Part shown: positions 26,769-34,666 of the stretch, one piece after another
How positions within the stretch are numbered: the stretch's first letter is position 1
Layout: each line of letters starts with the position of its first letter
Assembly (NCBI RefSeq): GCF_027853915.1
Contig: NZ_JAQGLA010000018.1
Span: 35,932-99,931, forward strand
Reading direction: 5' to 3'
DNA length: 64,000 bases
From: Saccharopolyspora oryzae
GTDB taxonomy: Bacteria; Actinomycetota; Actinomycetes; Mycobacteriales; Pseudonocardiaceae
The notes under the pieces: model-generated
What the model was told of the DNA's origin: nothing
Databases searched by the model: none
The model's input: only the letters and a program-made list of their open reading frames with translations
Program-made: the position numbers and the translations under genes

Positions 26769-28682
26769 TCAGCTCTCGCAGCAGTGGGAGCCGGTGCTGC
26801 GGGTGGGTGGGACGTCGAGGGTCGGGTTCCGGTCGAAGAAGGCGACCGGTTTCAGGGTGAAGCCGCAGACGTCGACCGGCATGATCGGCCAGTCTTCGGG
26901 ACGGGGGAAGTGGGTCAGGCCGAAGGTGTGCCAGAGGACGATGTCTTCGCCGTCGATGCTCCGGTTCGCCGCCGCGAAGGCCGGGATCCCCGCACCTCCG
27001 CGGCTCTGGTTCACCAGCTCGCCCGCCGGGTAGCGCTCGTCGGGGGCGTACCGGGTGACCCACAGGTGCTTGGTCGCGAAGGCGGCCCGTTCGGCTATCG
27101 AGGACTGCGGGTCGGCCAGCAGGACCGGAGTTCCCTGCGGGTGCAGCGCGTAACCGACGGGTTGGCCGAGGCGGTTGGTGCGCTCGGTGTTGACCACGTG
27201 CCAGGCCCGGCCCTTCGCCGGATCCGCTTCGCGGCCCGCTTCGGCCTCGTTCGAGAGCCTGGTGACGCTGCGGGTGAAGGCGTTGCCGTGCGGGTTGTCC
27301 GCGCTGATCGGCACGCGCTGGGCCTCGACCTCGTCCACGGCGTTGCGGGTTCCGTCGACCATCATGTCCAGGCGGGCGCTGAACAGGTGCTGGTGGTACG
27401 GGCCGGCGAGGCCGGGGGCGAGCTCGTTGGACCAGCTCGAACCTTCCTCCGGGTAGGCCGAGGTGAACACGATCCCGGTCGCCTTGGTCTCCAGCTGGAT
27501 GGTGCCGTCCAGGTAGAGGTACCAGTAGAAGCCGTAGTCGTAGTTGCCGACCGAGACGAAGAACGACACCACCAGGCGCCGCTGCCTGCGGGTCTCGGCC
27601 GAGCCGGTGAACACGTCGGTGTGCTTCCACAGCACCCCGAAGTCCTCCTCGTGCATGCACACCGCGTTGCGCAGCGTGCGGGGCGTGCCGTCCTCCTGCG
27701 CCACCACCGCGTCGAAGTAGCGGATCTCGCCGAGGCAATCGCAGCCGAGCACCAGCTCGTTGGCGAGCTTGCCCAGCGAGTACTCGCCGGCGTCGAAGTA
27801 GTTCTGCCAGAACCGCACCGGCGAAGGGTCGCCGTAGTTGACCACCATCTCGCCGATCGACGCCCGGTAGACCACCGGCCGTTCGCGGTCGCCGTCGCGG
27901 AACGACAGCTGGTGCAGCACCAGGCCTTCGCGCGGGTCGAAACCGATGCGGAACCGCCAGTTCTCCCACCGCACCTCGTGGCCGTCGACCTCGAAGCTCG
28001 GCCCCTCGGGCTGGGTGATCTCGATCGGGCGCAGCGTGTCGCGCAGCGGGCCGGTCAGCTGCTCGTCGGTGTAGTCGCCGCTCTCGGCCGGGGCCGGGAA
28101 CTTCCGGTCGTCGACGACCTCCAGCACGCGCTGCTCGATCACGTCGACGTAGGCGACGAGCCCGTCGATCGGGTGGGCCCACGGCAGCTCGTCCGGGGAG
28201 TTCTGCGCGAACGACAACGCGCGCAACATCCGGCGACCGCTCTCCTCGGCGACGCCGAACCAGCCCGCCGACAGCGGGCACACCCGCACCTTGGTCACGT
28301 CGTCGAAGCCGCGATCGTGGATCGCCCGCAGCCAGGTCTCGTCGCTGCGCACGATCTTCTCGACCAGCTCGTACTCGTCGAGCATCACCGGCGGCTGGCC
28401 GTGCTCGACCGGGTCGACCGCCGTCTCGGACACCACTTCACCGCTGGTCAGCGACACCACCGCGGTGGTCAGCCCACCGGTCTTGACGTCGATCAGCACC
28501 GACCGCGCCCGGCGGTCCACCGGGTCGCCCTCGCGGTGCTCGAGCACCGCGGACTTGGCCGGTTCTTCCAGCTGCACCAGGGGAAATCGGGTCGACTCGC
28601 GCAGCAGGCCGGCCTGCTGCAGGACGTCGCGGTTGCGCAAGATCTCCTCTGCGCTCAGCGGTTCCAGCGGGTGCATCGTCAT
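26769..28682 (-). CDS. Copper amine oxidase (primary-amine oxidase)
   Basis: A 637-aa enzyme of the topaquinone family, which oxidises primary amines such as tyramine or phenethylamine to aldehydes with release of ammonia and hydrogen peroxide. The cofactor motif NYDY, whose first Tyr becomes topaquinone, is near residue 378 in SVGNYDYGFYWYLYLDG. Copper ligands are the two His of HQHLFSARLD near 430 and a third in LWHTFGLTHFPR near 585. No signal peptide is present, so it is cytoplasmic, as in Arthrobacter relatives. It is divergent from the two-component system at 29138-31395, which may control it. Confidence 0.93.
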   Translation of the reverse strand: MTMHPLEPLSAEEILRNRDVLQQAGLLRESTRFPLVQLEEPAKSAVLEHREGDPVDRRARSVLIDVKTGGLTTAVVSLTSGEVVSETAVDPVEHGQPPVMLDEYELVEKIVRSDETWLRAIHDRGFDDVTKVRVCPLSAGWFGVAEESGRRMLRALSFAQNSPDELPWAHPIDGLVAYVDVIEQRVLEVVDDRKFPAPAESGDYTDEQLTGPLRDTLRPIEITQPEGPSFEVDGHEVRWENWRFRIGFDPREGLVLHQLSFRDGDRERPVVYRASIGEMVVNYGDPSPVRFWQNYFDAGEYSLGKLANELVLGCDCLGEIRYFDAVVAQEDGTPRTLRNAVCMHEEDFGVLWKHTDVFTGSAETRRQRRLVVSFFVSVGNYDYGFYWYLYLDGTIQLETKATGIVFTSAYPEEGSSWSNELAPGLAGPYHQHLFSARLDMMVDGTRNAVDEVEAQRVPISADNPHGNAFTRSVTRLSNEAEAGREADPAKGRAWHVVNTERTNRLGQPVGYALHPQGTPVLLADPQSSIAERAAFATKHLWVTRYAPDERYPAGELVNQSRGGAGIPAFAAANRSIDGEDIVLWHTFGLTHFPRPEDWPIMPVDVCGFTLKPVAFFDRNPTLDVPPTRSTGSHCCES

Positions 28683-29137
28683 CGCGCACGACCTCTCGAA
28701 CGTTCAGCTCAACCCAGGCGTACCCAGACTCCCTCGGTCCCGGTGAATCCGTCCAGTGCGCGCACCCCCGTCCGGATGCTCCGAACGAGGGTGATTTCGG
28801 GGGGTGAACGCGGTGGCCCGGTCGCCGGGGGATGTGCGACCGGGCCGCCCGGTGGATGCCCGGAGTGAACGGGCACCCCGCGCTTCGCGCGATTCCGCCG
28901 CCTGCGCCGTACCGCCGCGGAATCGCGCGGACACCAGCGTCGTGCGCTGGGCCTGACCACCGCACGGCGCTGCTCGCGGCGATCGGAACGCGACTCGGCC
29001 ATGGTGCCCGGTCCGGACCGGGCCGGGCCGCTTTTGCAGCTATCGGTAGTTGTGTCACTTGTGAAACCAGGCCCAACAGGGTTGTTCCGGGGGCCGGAGG
29101 CGTTAACGTTCCCGCACCGGTCGTGGAGGTGGACATC
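28683..29137. other. 455-bp divergent promoter region
   Basis: It lies between the amine oxidase and histidine kinase genes. Reading frames inside are Arg/Pro-rich and lack ribosome binding sites, so I call none. It must hold both promoters; I cannot pick -10/-35 boxes or a regulator dyad with confidence. Confidence 0.4.
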
Positions 29138-30712
29138 GTGTTGCGGGTGCAGGCGTCGCTGTCCCGGCAGCTGCTCAGCTGGCAGCTGCTGATCATCTTC
29201 GTGCTGCTCGCCTCGGTCGCGGTGTTCTCCGTGGCGCAGACCGACATCGCGTTCCGCGCCAACGAGGGGCGCAAGATGCTCTCGGTCGCCGAGGACCTGG
29301 CCGCCACCGACGGCGTGCGGCTAAGCCTGCAGAGCCTGCGCCACAGCGATGCGCTGGCGATCTTCGCCGAGAGCGCTCGCAGCCTCTCTGGCGCTGACGA
29401 CGTGATCATCGCCGACCGCCGCGGGATCGTGCTCACCTCGCCCGATCCCGCGCAGCGCGGGAAACCGCTGCCGCTCGGCGACAGCACCGTGCTCAACGGC
29501 CGGTCGTGGGTCGGCGTGATCAGCGCGGACGGCGTCGAATCGCTGGTGGCGCACGTGCCGGTGATCTCCAACGACTCGCGCATCATCGGCGTGGTCGCGG
29601 CCGGCACCAACACCCCCGACGTGCTGCAAGGACTGCGCCAATCCCCCGAGAACCCGATGGCGCTGCTGGCCTTCGCCACGGTGCTGGGGGTGGCCGGATC
29701 GGTCCTGCTTGCGCGGCGGGTCAAGCGGCAGACGCTGGGACTCGAACCGAGCGAGATCACGCGGCTGGTCGAGCACCGCGAGGCGCTGCTGCACGGCGTG
29801 CGCGAGGGCGTGCTGGGCGTCGACGAGCAGAACCGGATCACGCTGGTCAACGACCAGGCGCGGCAACTGCTGTCGCTGCCCGAGGACTGCGTGGGCCGCG
29901 ACATCGACTCGCTCGACCTCAACGACCGCGCCCGCGACGTGCTCACCGGCCGCACCGACGGCGTGGACCAGATCGTGCTGCGGCGCGGAAAGGTCGTGGT
30001 GCTCAACCGGATGCCGATCTCCTCGGTCGGCGCCGTGGTCACCATGCGCGATCGCACCGAACTCGTCGACCTGCAGCGGGAACTGGCGGTGCACCGCGAC
30101 ACCACCGACACGCTGCGCGCGCAGGCGCACGAGTTCAGCAACCGGCTGCACACCATCTCCGGGCTCATCGAGCTCGGCGAGTACGACGAGGTGCAGCACT
30201 ACGTCCTGCGCATCAGCCACCGGCACGAGCAGTGGCACGCCGAGGTCACCGCGCGCATCCACGACCCGGCGACCGCGGCGCTGCTGATCGCGAAGGCCAG
30301 CCTGGCCGCCGAACGCGGCGTCGGGCTGCGCCTGCACGAGAGCAGCTACCTGCCCGAGATCGACGAAGGGCTGTCCGCGGACCTGGTCACGGTGCTGGGC
30401 AACCTGGTCGACAACTCCCTGGACGCGCTCGAGGGCTCGGCGGGGACCGACCGCTGGATCGAGGTCGAACTGCGCGGCAGCGACGAAGTCGTTGCCGTGG
30501 TGCGGGATTCCGGGCCCGGGGTGGCCGCCGAGATCGTCGAGGAGGTGTTCCGGCACGGCTTCACCACCAAGGCCGCGCGCGGTGGCGATCGCGGATTGGG
30601 GCTGGCCTTGACCAGGCAGATCTGTCATCGTCGCGGCGGCTCGGTGCAGGTGCACAACGCACACGGCGCGGTGTTCACCGCGCGGCTGCCGCTGGAAGGA
30701 CCGCAGACGTGA
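29138..30712 (+). CDS. Sensor histidine kinase, CitA/DcuS type
   Basis: A 524-aa membrane sensor. GTG at 29138 is chosen because GGAGGTGG lies 8 nt upstream. TM1 is at about residues 14-35 and TM2 at about 175-195 (ALLAFATVLGVAGSVLLARR); between them is an extracellular PAS-like domain of ~140 residues with DVIIADRRGIVLTSPDPAQR. A cytoplasmic PAS domain follows (REGVLGVDEQNRITLVNDQA). The phosphorylated His is His331 in AHEFSNRLHTISGLIELGE, the short HEF-N-L-H box of this family. The ATPase has NLVDNSLDALEG, DSGPGV and RGLGLAL. Family members sense di- and tricarboxylates; no such transporter is adjacent. The stop overlaps the regulator start. Confidence 0.93.
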   Translation: MLRVQASLSRQLLSWQLLIIFVLLASVAVFSVAQTDIAFRANEGRKMLSVAEDLAATDGVRLSLQSLRHSDALAIFAESARSLSGADDVIIADRRGIVLTSPDPAQRGKPLPLGDSTVLNGRSWVGVISADGVESLVAHVPVISNDSRIIGVVAAGTNTPDVLQGLRQSPENPMALLAFATVLGVAGSVLLARRVKRQTLGLEPSEITRLVEHREALLHGVREGVLGVDEQNRITLVNDQARQLLSLPEDCVGRDIDSLDLNDRARDVLTGRTDGVDQIVLRRGKVVVLNRMPISSVGAVVTMRDRTELVDLQRELAVHRDTTDTLRAQAHEFSNRLHTISGLIELGEYDEVQHYVLRISHRHEQWHAEVTARIHDPATAALLIAKASLAAERGVGLRLHESSYLPEIDEGLSADLVTVLGNLVDNSLDALEGSAGTDRWIEVELRGSDEVVAVVRDSGPGVAAEIVEEVFRHGFTTKAARGGDRGLGLALTRQICHRRGGSVQVHNAHGAVFTARLPLEGPQT

Positions 30713-31395
30713 TCAAGGTGTTGGTGGTGGACGACGACTTCATGGTCGCCAAGGTCCACAGCGGGTACGTGGCGCGGGTGCCCGGATTCGAGGTCGTCGC
30801 GGCCGCGCACACCGGCGCCGACGCGATCCACGCGGTCGACGAGCTGCGCCCCGACCTGGTGCTGCTCGACATCTACCTGCCCGACCTCGACGGGCTCGCG
30901 GTGCTGCGCGAGCTGCGCGCGCACCCGACCGCCGACCCCGACGTCATCATGATCACCGCGGCCCGCGACCTGGACACGGTGCGCGGCGCCATCCGCGGCG
31001 GGGCGCTGCACTACCTGATCAAGCCGTTCAGCTTCGAGGCGCTGCGCGATCAGCTGGAGGGGTTCCGGGCGCTGCACAGCAAGCTCAGCGAGCTGCCCGG
31101 CGACGCGCCCGCCGCGCAGCAGGACGTCGACCAGCTCTTCGGCACCCGCACCCGCCGCGCGGCACCGCCGAAGGGGCTGGCCAACGAAACCGCGGACATC
31201 GTCGAGCGCATCCTGCGCGAGGCGACGGCTGCGGGCGGCGACCTGTCGGCGACCGAGTGCGCCGAGGCGAGCGAGCTCTCCCGCGTCAGCGCCCGCAAGT
31301 ACCTGGAGCACTTCGCCGACACCGGCCGCGCCGAGGTCCGTCTCCGCTACGGCGGCACCGGCCGCCCCGAACGCCGCTACCGCTGGTCCGGCTGA
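30709..31395 (+). CDS. Response regulator, CitB/DcuR type
   Basis: A 228-aa protein with a receiver domain: acidic Asp8-Asp10 (VLVVDDDFMVAKVHSGYVAR), phosphoacceptor Asp54 (LVLLDIYLPDLDGL) and Lys105 (YLIKPFSFEAL). A linker leads to a C-terminal helix-turn-helix with SATECAEASELSRVSARKYL, as in CitB/DcuR regulators. The GTG start overlaps the kinase stop, so the pair is co-translated. Downstream are the B and A repeat elements and convergent sodA. The regulon is unknown; the divergent amine oxidase gene is the nearest candidate. Confidence 0.93.
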   Translation: MIKVLVVDDDFMVAKVHSGYVARVPGFEVVAAAHTGADAIHAVDELRPDLVLLDIYLPDLDGLAVLRELRAHPTADPDVIMITAARDLDTVRGAIRGGALHYLIKPFSFEALRDQLEGFRALHSKLSELPGDAPAAQQDVDQLFGTRTRRAAPPKGLANETADIVERILREATAAGGDLSATECAEASELSRVSARKYLEHFADTGRAEVRLRYGGTGRPERRYRWSG

Positions 31396-31420
31396 CCTCG
31401 GCCCCGGTCCAGGTCACGCA

Positions 31421-31459
31421 ATTTCAATGGAAATCAGACCTCCGATTTCCATTGAAATC
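31421..31459. repeat. B element: inverted repeat with TTTCAATGGAAA core, copy 1
   Basis: Arms ATTTCAATGGAAATC and GATTTCCATTGAAAT pair perfectly around an 8-nt loop, 25 bp after the response regulator stop. It could terminate that operon. An A element follows 102 bp on, the same order as at 43768-43959 and 60826-61062. Confidence 0.85.
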
Positions 31460-31560
31460 GAACACCTCGGAACCCCGGTTCCACATCGCGGAACAAGATG
31501 AACGAAGTGGGTCCGTGTCCGAGGTCCGGGGTCGAGGTCCTGGTGGGGCTCGGGGGTCCG

Positions 31561-31692
31561 CAGTTTCAATTGAAACTGTGATCCGCCGTGCCTGGGGTCC
31601 GCAGTTTCAATTGAAACTGTGATCCGCCGTGCCTGGGGTCCGCAGTTTCAATTGAAACTGCGGACCGCCGTTTGCAGTTTCAATTGAAACTG
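31561..31692. repeat. A element with four phased palindromes, copy 2
   Basis: CAGTTTCAATTGAAACTG starts at 31561, 31602, 31643 and 31675. The first three are exactly 41 bp apart with identical 23-bp spacers containing GATCCGCCGTGCCTGGGG; the last spacer is cut to 14 bp. This is the largest A element in the window and lies between convergent genes. The rest of 31396-31770 holds no gene. Confidence 0.92.
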
Positions 31693-31770
31693 TGGTTGCC
31701 GGGGGCGTCGGAGCGATGAGTTCCGGGTGGAGCCGGCGCTCCGACGCGCCCGGGCATGTCCGGTGGGACG

Positions 31771-32403
31771 TCAGGCGGTGGGGAGGCGGAGGCCGTTGTA
31801 GCCGGCGCGGGCGTCGGCGAAGCGCTTGGACACCTCGTCCCAGTTCACCACGTTCCACAGGTGCTTGACGTAGTCCGCCTTCACGTTGCGGTACTGCAGG
31901 TAGTAGGCGTGCTCCCAGATGTCGAACACCAGCAGCGGCGTGGTCGCGATCGACAGGTTCGAGTGGTGATCCCGCAACTGCTGGGTGATCAACCGCTGAC
32001 CCACCGGGTCCCACGCCAGCACACCCCACCCGTTGCCCTGGATCGTGGTCGACACCGCCTCCATCTGCGCCCGGAACGCATCGAAGGACCCGAAGTCCTC
32101 ATCGATGGCCGCGGCCAGCTCACCGGTCGGCTTGTCCCCACCGTTCGGCGACAGGATCTTCCACCACACCAGGTGCAGCGAATGCCCGGCCAGGTTGAAC
32201 GCCAGGGTCGTCTCCAACCCCACGATCGACGAGAAATCGCCCTTGTCCCGCGCCTCCGCGATCTTCTCGACCGTGTCGTTGGCGCCTTTGACATAGGCCG
32301 CGTGGTGCTTGCTGTGGTGCAACTCGTTGATCTCACCGGCGATCGCCGGCTCCAACGCCGCGTAGTCGTAATCCAACTCCGGCAGGACGTACTGCTGCGC
32401 CAT
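31771..32403 (-). CDS. sodA: Iron/manganese superoxide dismutase
   Basis: A 210-aa cytoplasmic enzyme that converts superoxide to oxygen and hydrogen peroxide. The start [19 protein letters not shown] at 32403 has GGGAGAAGG just upstream. Metal ligands are visible as His in [11 protein letters not shown], His in [13 protein letters not shown], and Asp and His in [13 protein letters not shown]. The [10 protein letters not shown] stretch is typical of the family. Monocistronic; a 22-bp dyad lies 27 bp upstream of the start. Metal preference (Fe or Mn) cannot be decided by eye. Confidence 0.95.
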   Translation of the reverse strand: MAQQYVLPELDYDYAALEPAIAGEINELHHSKHHAAYVKGANDTVEKIAEARDKGDFSSIVGLETTLAFNLAGHSLHLVWWKILSPNGGDKPTGELAAAIDEDFGSFDAFRAQMEAVSTTIQGNGWGVLAWDPVGQRLITQQLRDHHSNLSIATTPLLVFDIWEHAYYLQYRNVKADYVKHLWNVVNWDEVSKRFADARAGYNGLRLPTA

Positions 32404-32430
32404 CGAGCCTTCTCCCTTCACCGATCTTGC

Positions 32431-32452
32431 GGTTCGGGAGAAGTCTCGAACC
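32431..32452 (-). promoter_or_regulatory. Dyad in the sodA leader
   Basis: GGTTCGGGA and TCTCGAACC form 9-bp arms with one mismatch around a 4-bp centre, 27 bp upstream of the sodA ATG. Position fits an operator or a short leader hairpin. Confidence 0.35.
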
Positions 32453-32566
32453 TCCAGTGCGCTCAAGGTCAATGACGTTGCGCGAGTGCCGTCGATCACT
32501 TTTCACCCTGTTCGGCGCGCGATCGGGAAACTACTCTTCGCATCAGACCGGTCACTCGGAGGAACG

Positions 32567-33364
32567 ATGCCCGAACGATCCCAGATCCCGCACGACCTGG
32601 ACCTGGACCGCCCCAGCGGGGCCCGCGTGCACGACTTCATCCTCGGCGGCGGCAGCAACTTCTCCTCCGATCGCGAACTGGCCCGCCGGATCCTCGAGGC
32701 CGCCCCGGACGTCCGCACCGACGCGCTGGCCAACCGCGCCTGCCTGCACCGCGCGGTGCGCACCTGCCTGGACCTGGGCGTTCGGCAGTTCCTGGACGTC
32801 GGGTGCGGCATCCCGACCCTCGGCACCTCGCACCACACGGCCCAGCAGCTGGCCCCGGACGCGCGAGTGGTCTACGTCGACAGCGAACCGCTGGCCGTCA
32901 CCCAGGGCGAGCTGCTGCTGGAGAGCAACCCCGGCGCCGCGATCGTGCAGGCCGACCTGCGCGAGGTCGACGCGGTGCTGAGCTCGGAGCGCACCCGCCG
33001 GCTGCTGGATCCGGCCGAGCCGGTGGCGGTGCTGATGTTCTCCGTCCTGCACTTCGTCCCGGAGCCCCCGTCGGAGTTGATCCGCCGCTACCTGGACGCC
33101 TTCGCGCCGGGTTCGCTGCTCGGCCTGACCCACTTCACCGCCGACCACGCACCGCGGGCCATGCGCGCGGTGCTCGACCTGCTCTCCGACAGCCAGCACC
33201 CCGGCACCGCGCGCAGCCGCGCCGAGTTGGAGTCCCTGCTGGCCGATCTCGACCTGCTGGAGCCGGGCGTGGTGCCGACGGCGGACTGGCGGCCGGAGCC
33301 CGGCGACTCGGACCTGCGCACCGCGCTGCCGCTGAGCTACGCCGCGCTGGCCCGCAAACCGTGA
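32567..33364 (+). CDS. DUF574-family SAM-dependent methyltransferase-like protein
   Basis: A 265-aa protein from an ATG with GGAGG 4 nt upstream. It has the family opening DLDRPSGARVHDFILGGGSN followed by a Rossmann fold: glycine motif FLDVGCGIPTLGTSH, acidic VVYVDSEPLAV binding the SAM ribose, and VLMFSVLHFVPEPP. The family is expanded in Streptomyces and relatives; substrates are mostly unknown. Divergent from sodA and 107 bp before the acyltransferase gene. Confidence 0.85.
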   Translation: MPERSQIPHDLDLDRPSGARVHDFILGGGSNFSSDRELARRILEAAPDVRTDALANRACLHRAVRTCLDLGVRQFLDVGCGIPTLGTSHHTAQQLAPDARVVYVDSEPLAVTQGELLLESNPGAAIVQADLREVDAVLSSERTRRLLDPAEPVAVLMFSVLHFVPEPPSELIRRYLDAFAPGSLLGLTHFTADHAPRAMRAVLDLLSDSQHPGTARSRAELESLLADLDLLEPGVVPTADWRPEPGDSDLRTALPLSYAALARKP

Positions 33365-33471
33365 CCAACCCGACATAGATCCATCAGGTGGCAGATAGTG
33401 GGCCATCTGCCCAGTTCAAAACACGATTATCCTTCGGTATTCCGACAAACCCCCCTGGTACGGTGACCTCC

Positions 33472-34596
33472 GTGCCCGAGATGACGTCCGCTGCTACCCG
33501 TCGGAGCTCGGGCCGGAGCAAGCGCAAGATCAGCTGGGACGTGGTGCGCGCGGCCTGCGTCGTGCTGGTGATGCTCTACCACTCGACCTTCCTGAGCACC
33601 TACCTGCACCCGGAGATGACGCCGCGCACGGTGGTCTTCCCGTTCCAGGTCGGCGCCAGCCTGCTGCTGGTGATCTCGGCGTACTTCGCGTGCGTGACGA
33701 TCGGTCGCGGATCGCTCCTGCGCTACTGGTGGGGCCGGATGGCCCGGCTCGTCCCGCCGTTCCTCGGCGCCGTCGTGGTGATCTTCCTGGTGATGCGCTG
33801 GGCCGCCGTGGAGGGCTGGTTCTACCCCACCTTCAGCGACCTCGCGGCGAACCTGCTGATGCTGTGGAACTGGAAGCCCGCCGACTACTGGTTCATCGAC
33901 GGCTCGCACTGGACCGTTCCGCTGCAGCTCATGGGTTTCACCGCCGCAGCGCTGCTGTACGCCGGCAGGTTCGGGCACGGGCGGCGGATCCTCGTGGTGC
34001 TGTGGCTGGCGGTGCTGGTGCCGATCGCGCAGTGGCCGCTGCGGGTGACCGACTCGTCCGAGGCCTACCGCACCATCGTCGACGGCATCGGCATGCACCG
34101 CTGGCACCTGTTCGTGGTCGGGGTGGCCATCTGGCTCGGGTCGACGCGGCGGATCTCGATGCCGCACTTCGTCGGACTGCTGATCGCCTGCATGGCCGGG
34201 CAAGCGCTGCACAACTACGCCGAGACGCCCGAGGGCCTGGTGGCCGACTGGGGCTCGACCATCGCGGTCTGCCTGGGCATGGTCGTGGTGTCGCTGGTCG
34301 CCTTCGGCCCGGACTGGGACCGGGTGATCCCGAAGTGGCTGGCCGGCCGGATCAGCTGGTTCGCCGGCATCTCCTACGGCGTGTTCCTGGTGCACCAGAC
34401 CATCGGCTACATCGTGATGCGCAAGCTCGACGAGATCGGCGTGGACCCGCTGCTGCAGACCGCCGCGATGCTGATCACCGGCACCGTCCTCGGCTGGGCG
34501 CTGACCCGCGCGGTGGAGCGCCCGTCGCACAAGTTCCTGATGAACACCTACGACCGCCTGGCCGCTCGCCGCGCCGCGAGGTCCGAGGTCGGCTGA
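33472..34596 (+). CDS. Acyltransferase 3 family membrane protein
   Basis: About 374 aa from a GTG at 33472 (VPEMTSAATRRSSGRSKRK); an ATG at 33481 is equally possible and no ribosome binding site decides. About ten membrane segments follow, starting ISWDVVRAACVVLVMLYHST, where the Arg and His of RxxxxxxVxxYH are typical of acyltransferase 3. It ends with LVHQTIGYIVMRKL and VERPSHKFL. Such proteins O-acetylate or acylate cell-surface carbohydrates or natural products. The target is unknown; no glycosyltransferase is adjacent. Confidence 0.8.
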   Translation: MPEMTSAATRRSSGRSKRKISWDVVRAACVVLVMLYHSTFLSTYLHPEMTPRTVVFPFQVGASLLLVISAYFACVTIGRGSLLRYWWGRMARLVPPFLGAVVVIFLVMRWAAVEGWFYPTFSDLAANLLMLWNWKPADYWFIDGSHWTVPLQLMGFTAAALLYAGRFGHGRRILVVLWLAVLVPIAQWPLRVTDSSEAYRTIVDGIGMHRWHLFVVGVAIWLGSTRRISMPHFVGLLIACMAGQALHNYAETPEGLVADWGSTIAVCLGMVVVSLVAFGPDWDRVIPKWLAGRISWFAGISYGVFLVHQTIGYIVMRKLDEIGVDPLLQTAAMLITGTVLGWALTRAVERPSHKFLMNTYDRLAARRAARSEVG

Positions 34597-34610
34597 CACC
34601 ACCCCGCGCT

Positions 34611-34659
34611 CATCGCGAAGGGCACCTCCCCGACTGCCGGGAAGGTGCCCTTCGCGATG
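34611..34659. terminator. Strong bidirectional terminator hairpin
   Basis: 17-bp arms CATCGCGAAGGGCACCT and AGGTGCCCTTCGCGATG around a 15-nt loop, placed 14 bp after the acyltransferase stop and 7 bp after the convergent peptidase stop. It can serve both genes. Confidence 0.8.
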
Positions 34660-34666
34660 ACGCCGA

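Noticed and set aside
31561..31692. Possible small CRISPR array with four repeats
   Set aside because: The repeats are perfect 18-bp palindromes, the 23-bp spacers are identical or truncated copies rather than unique sequences, and no cas gene is near.
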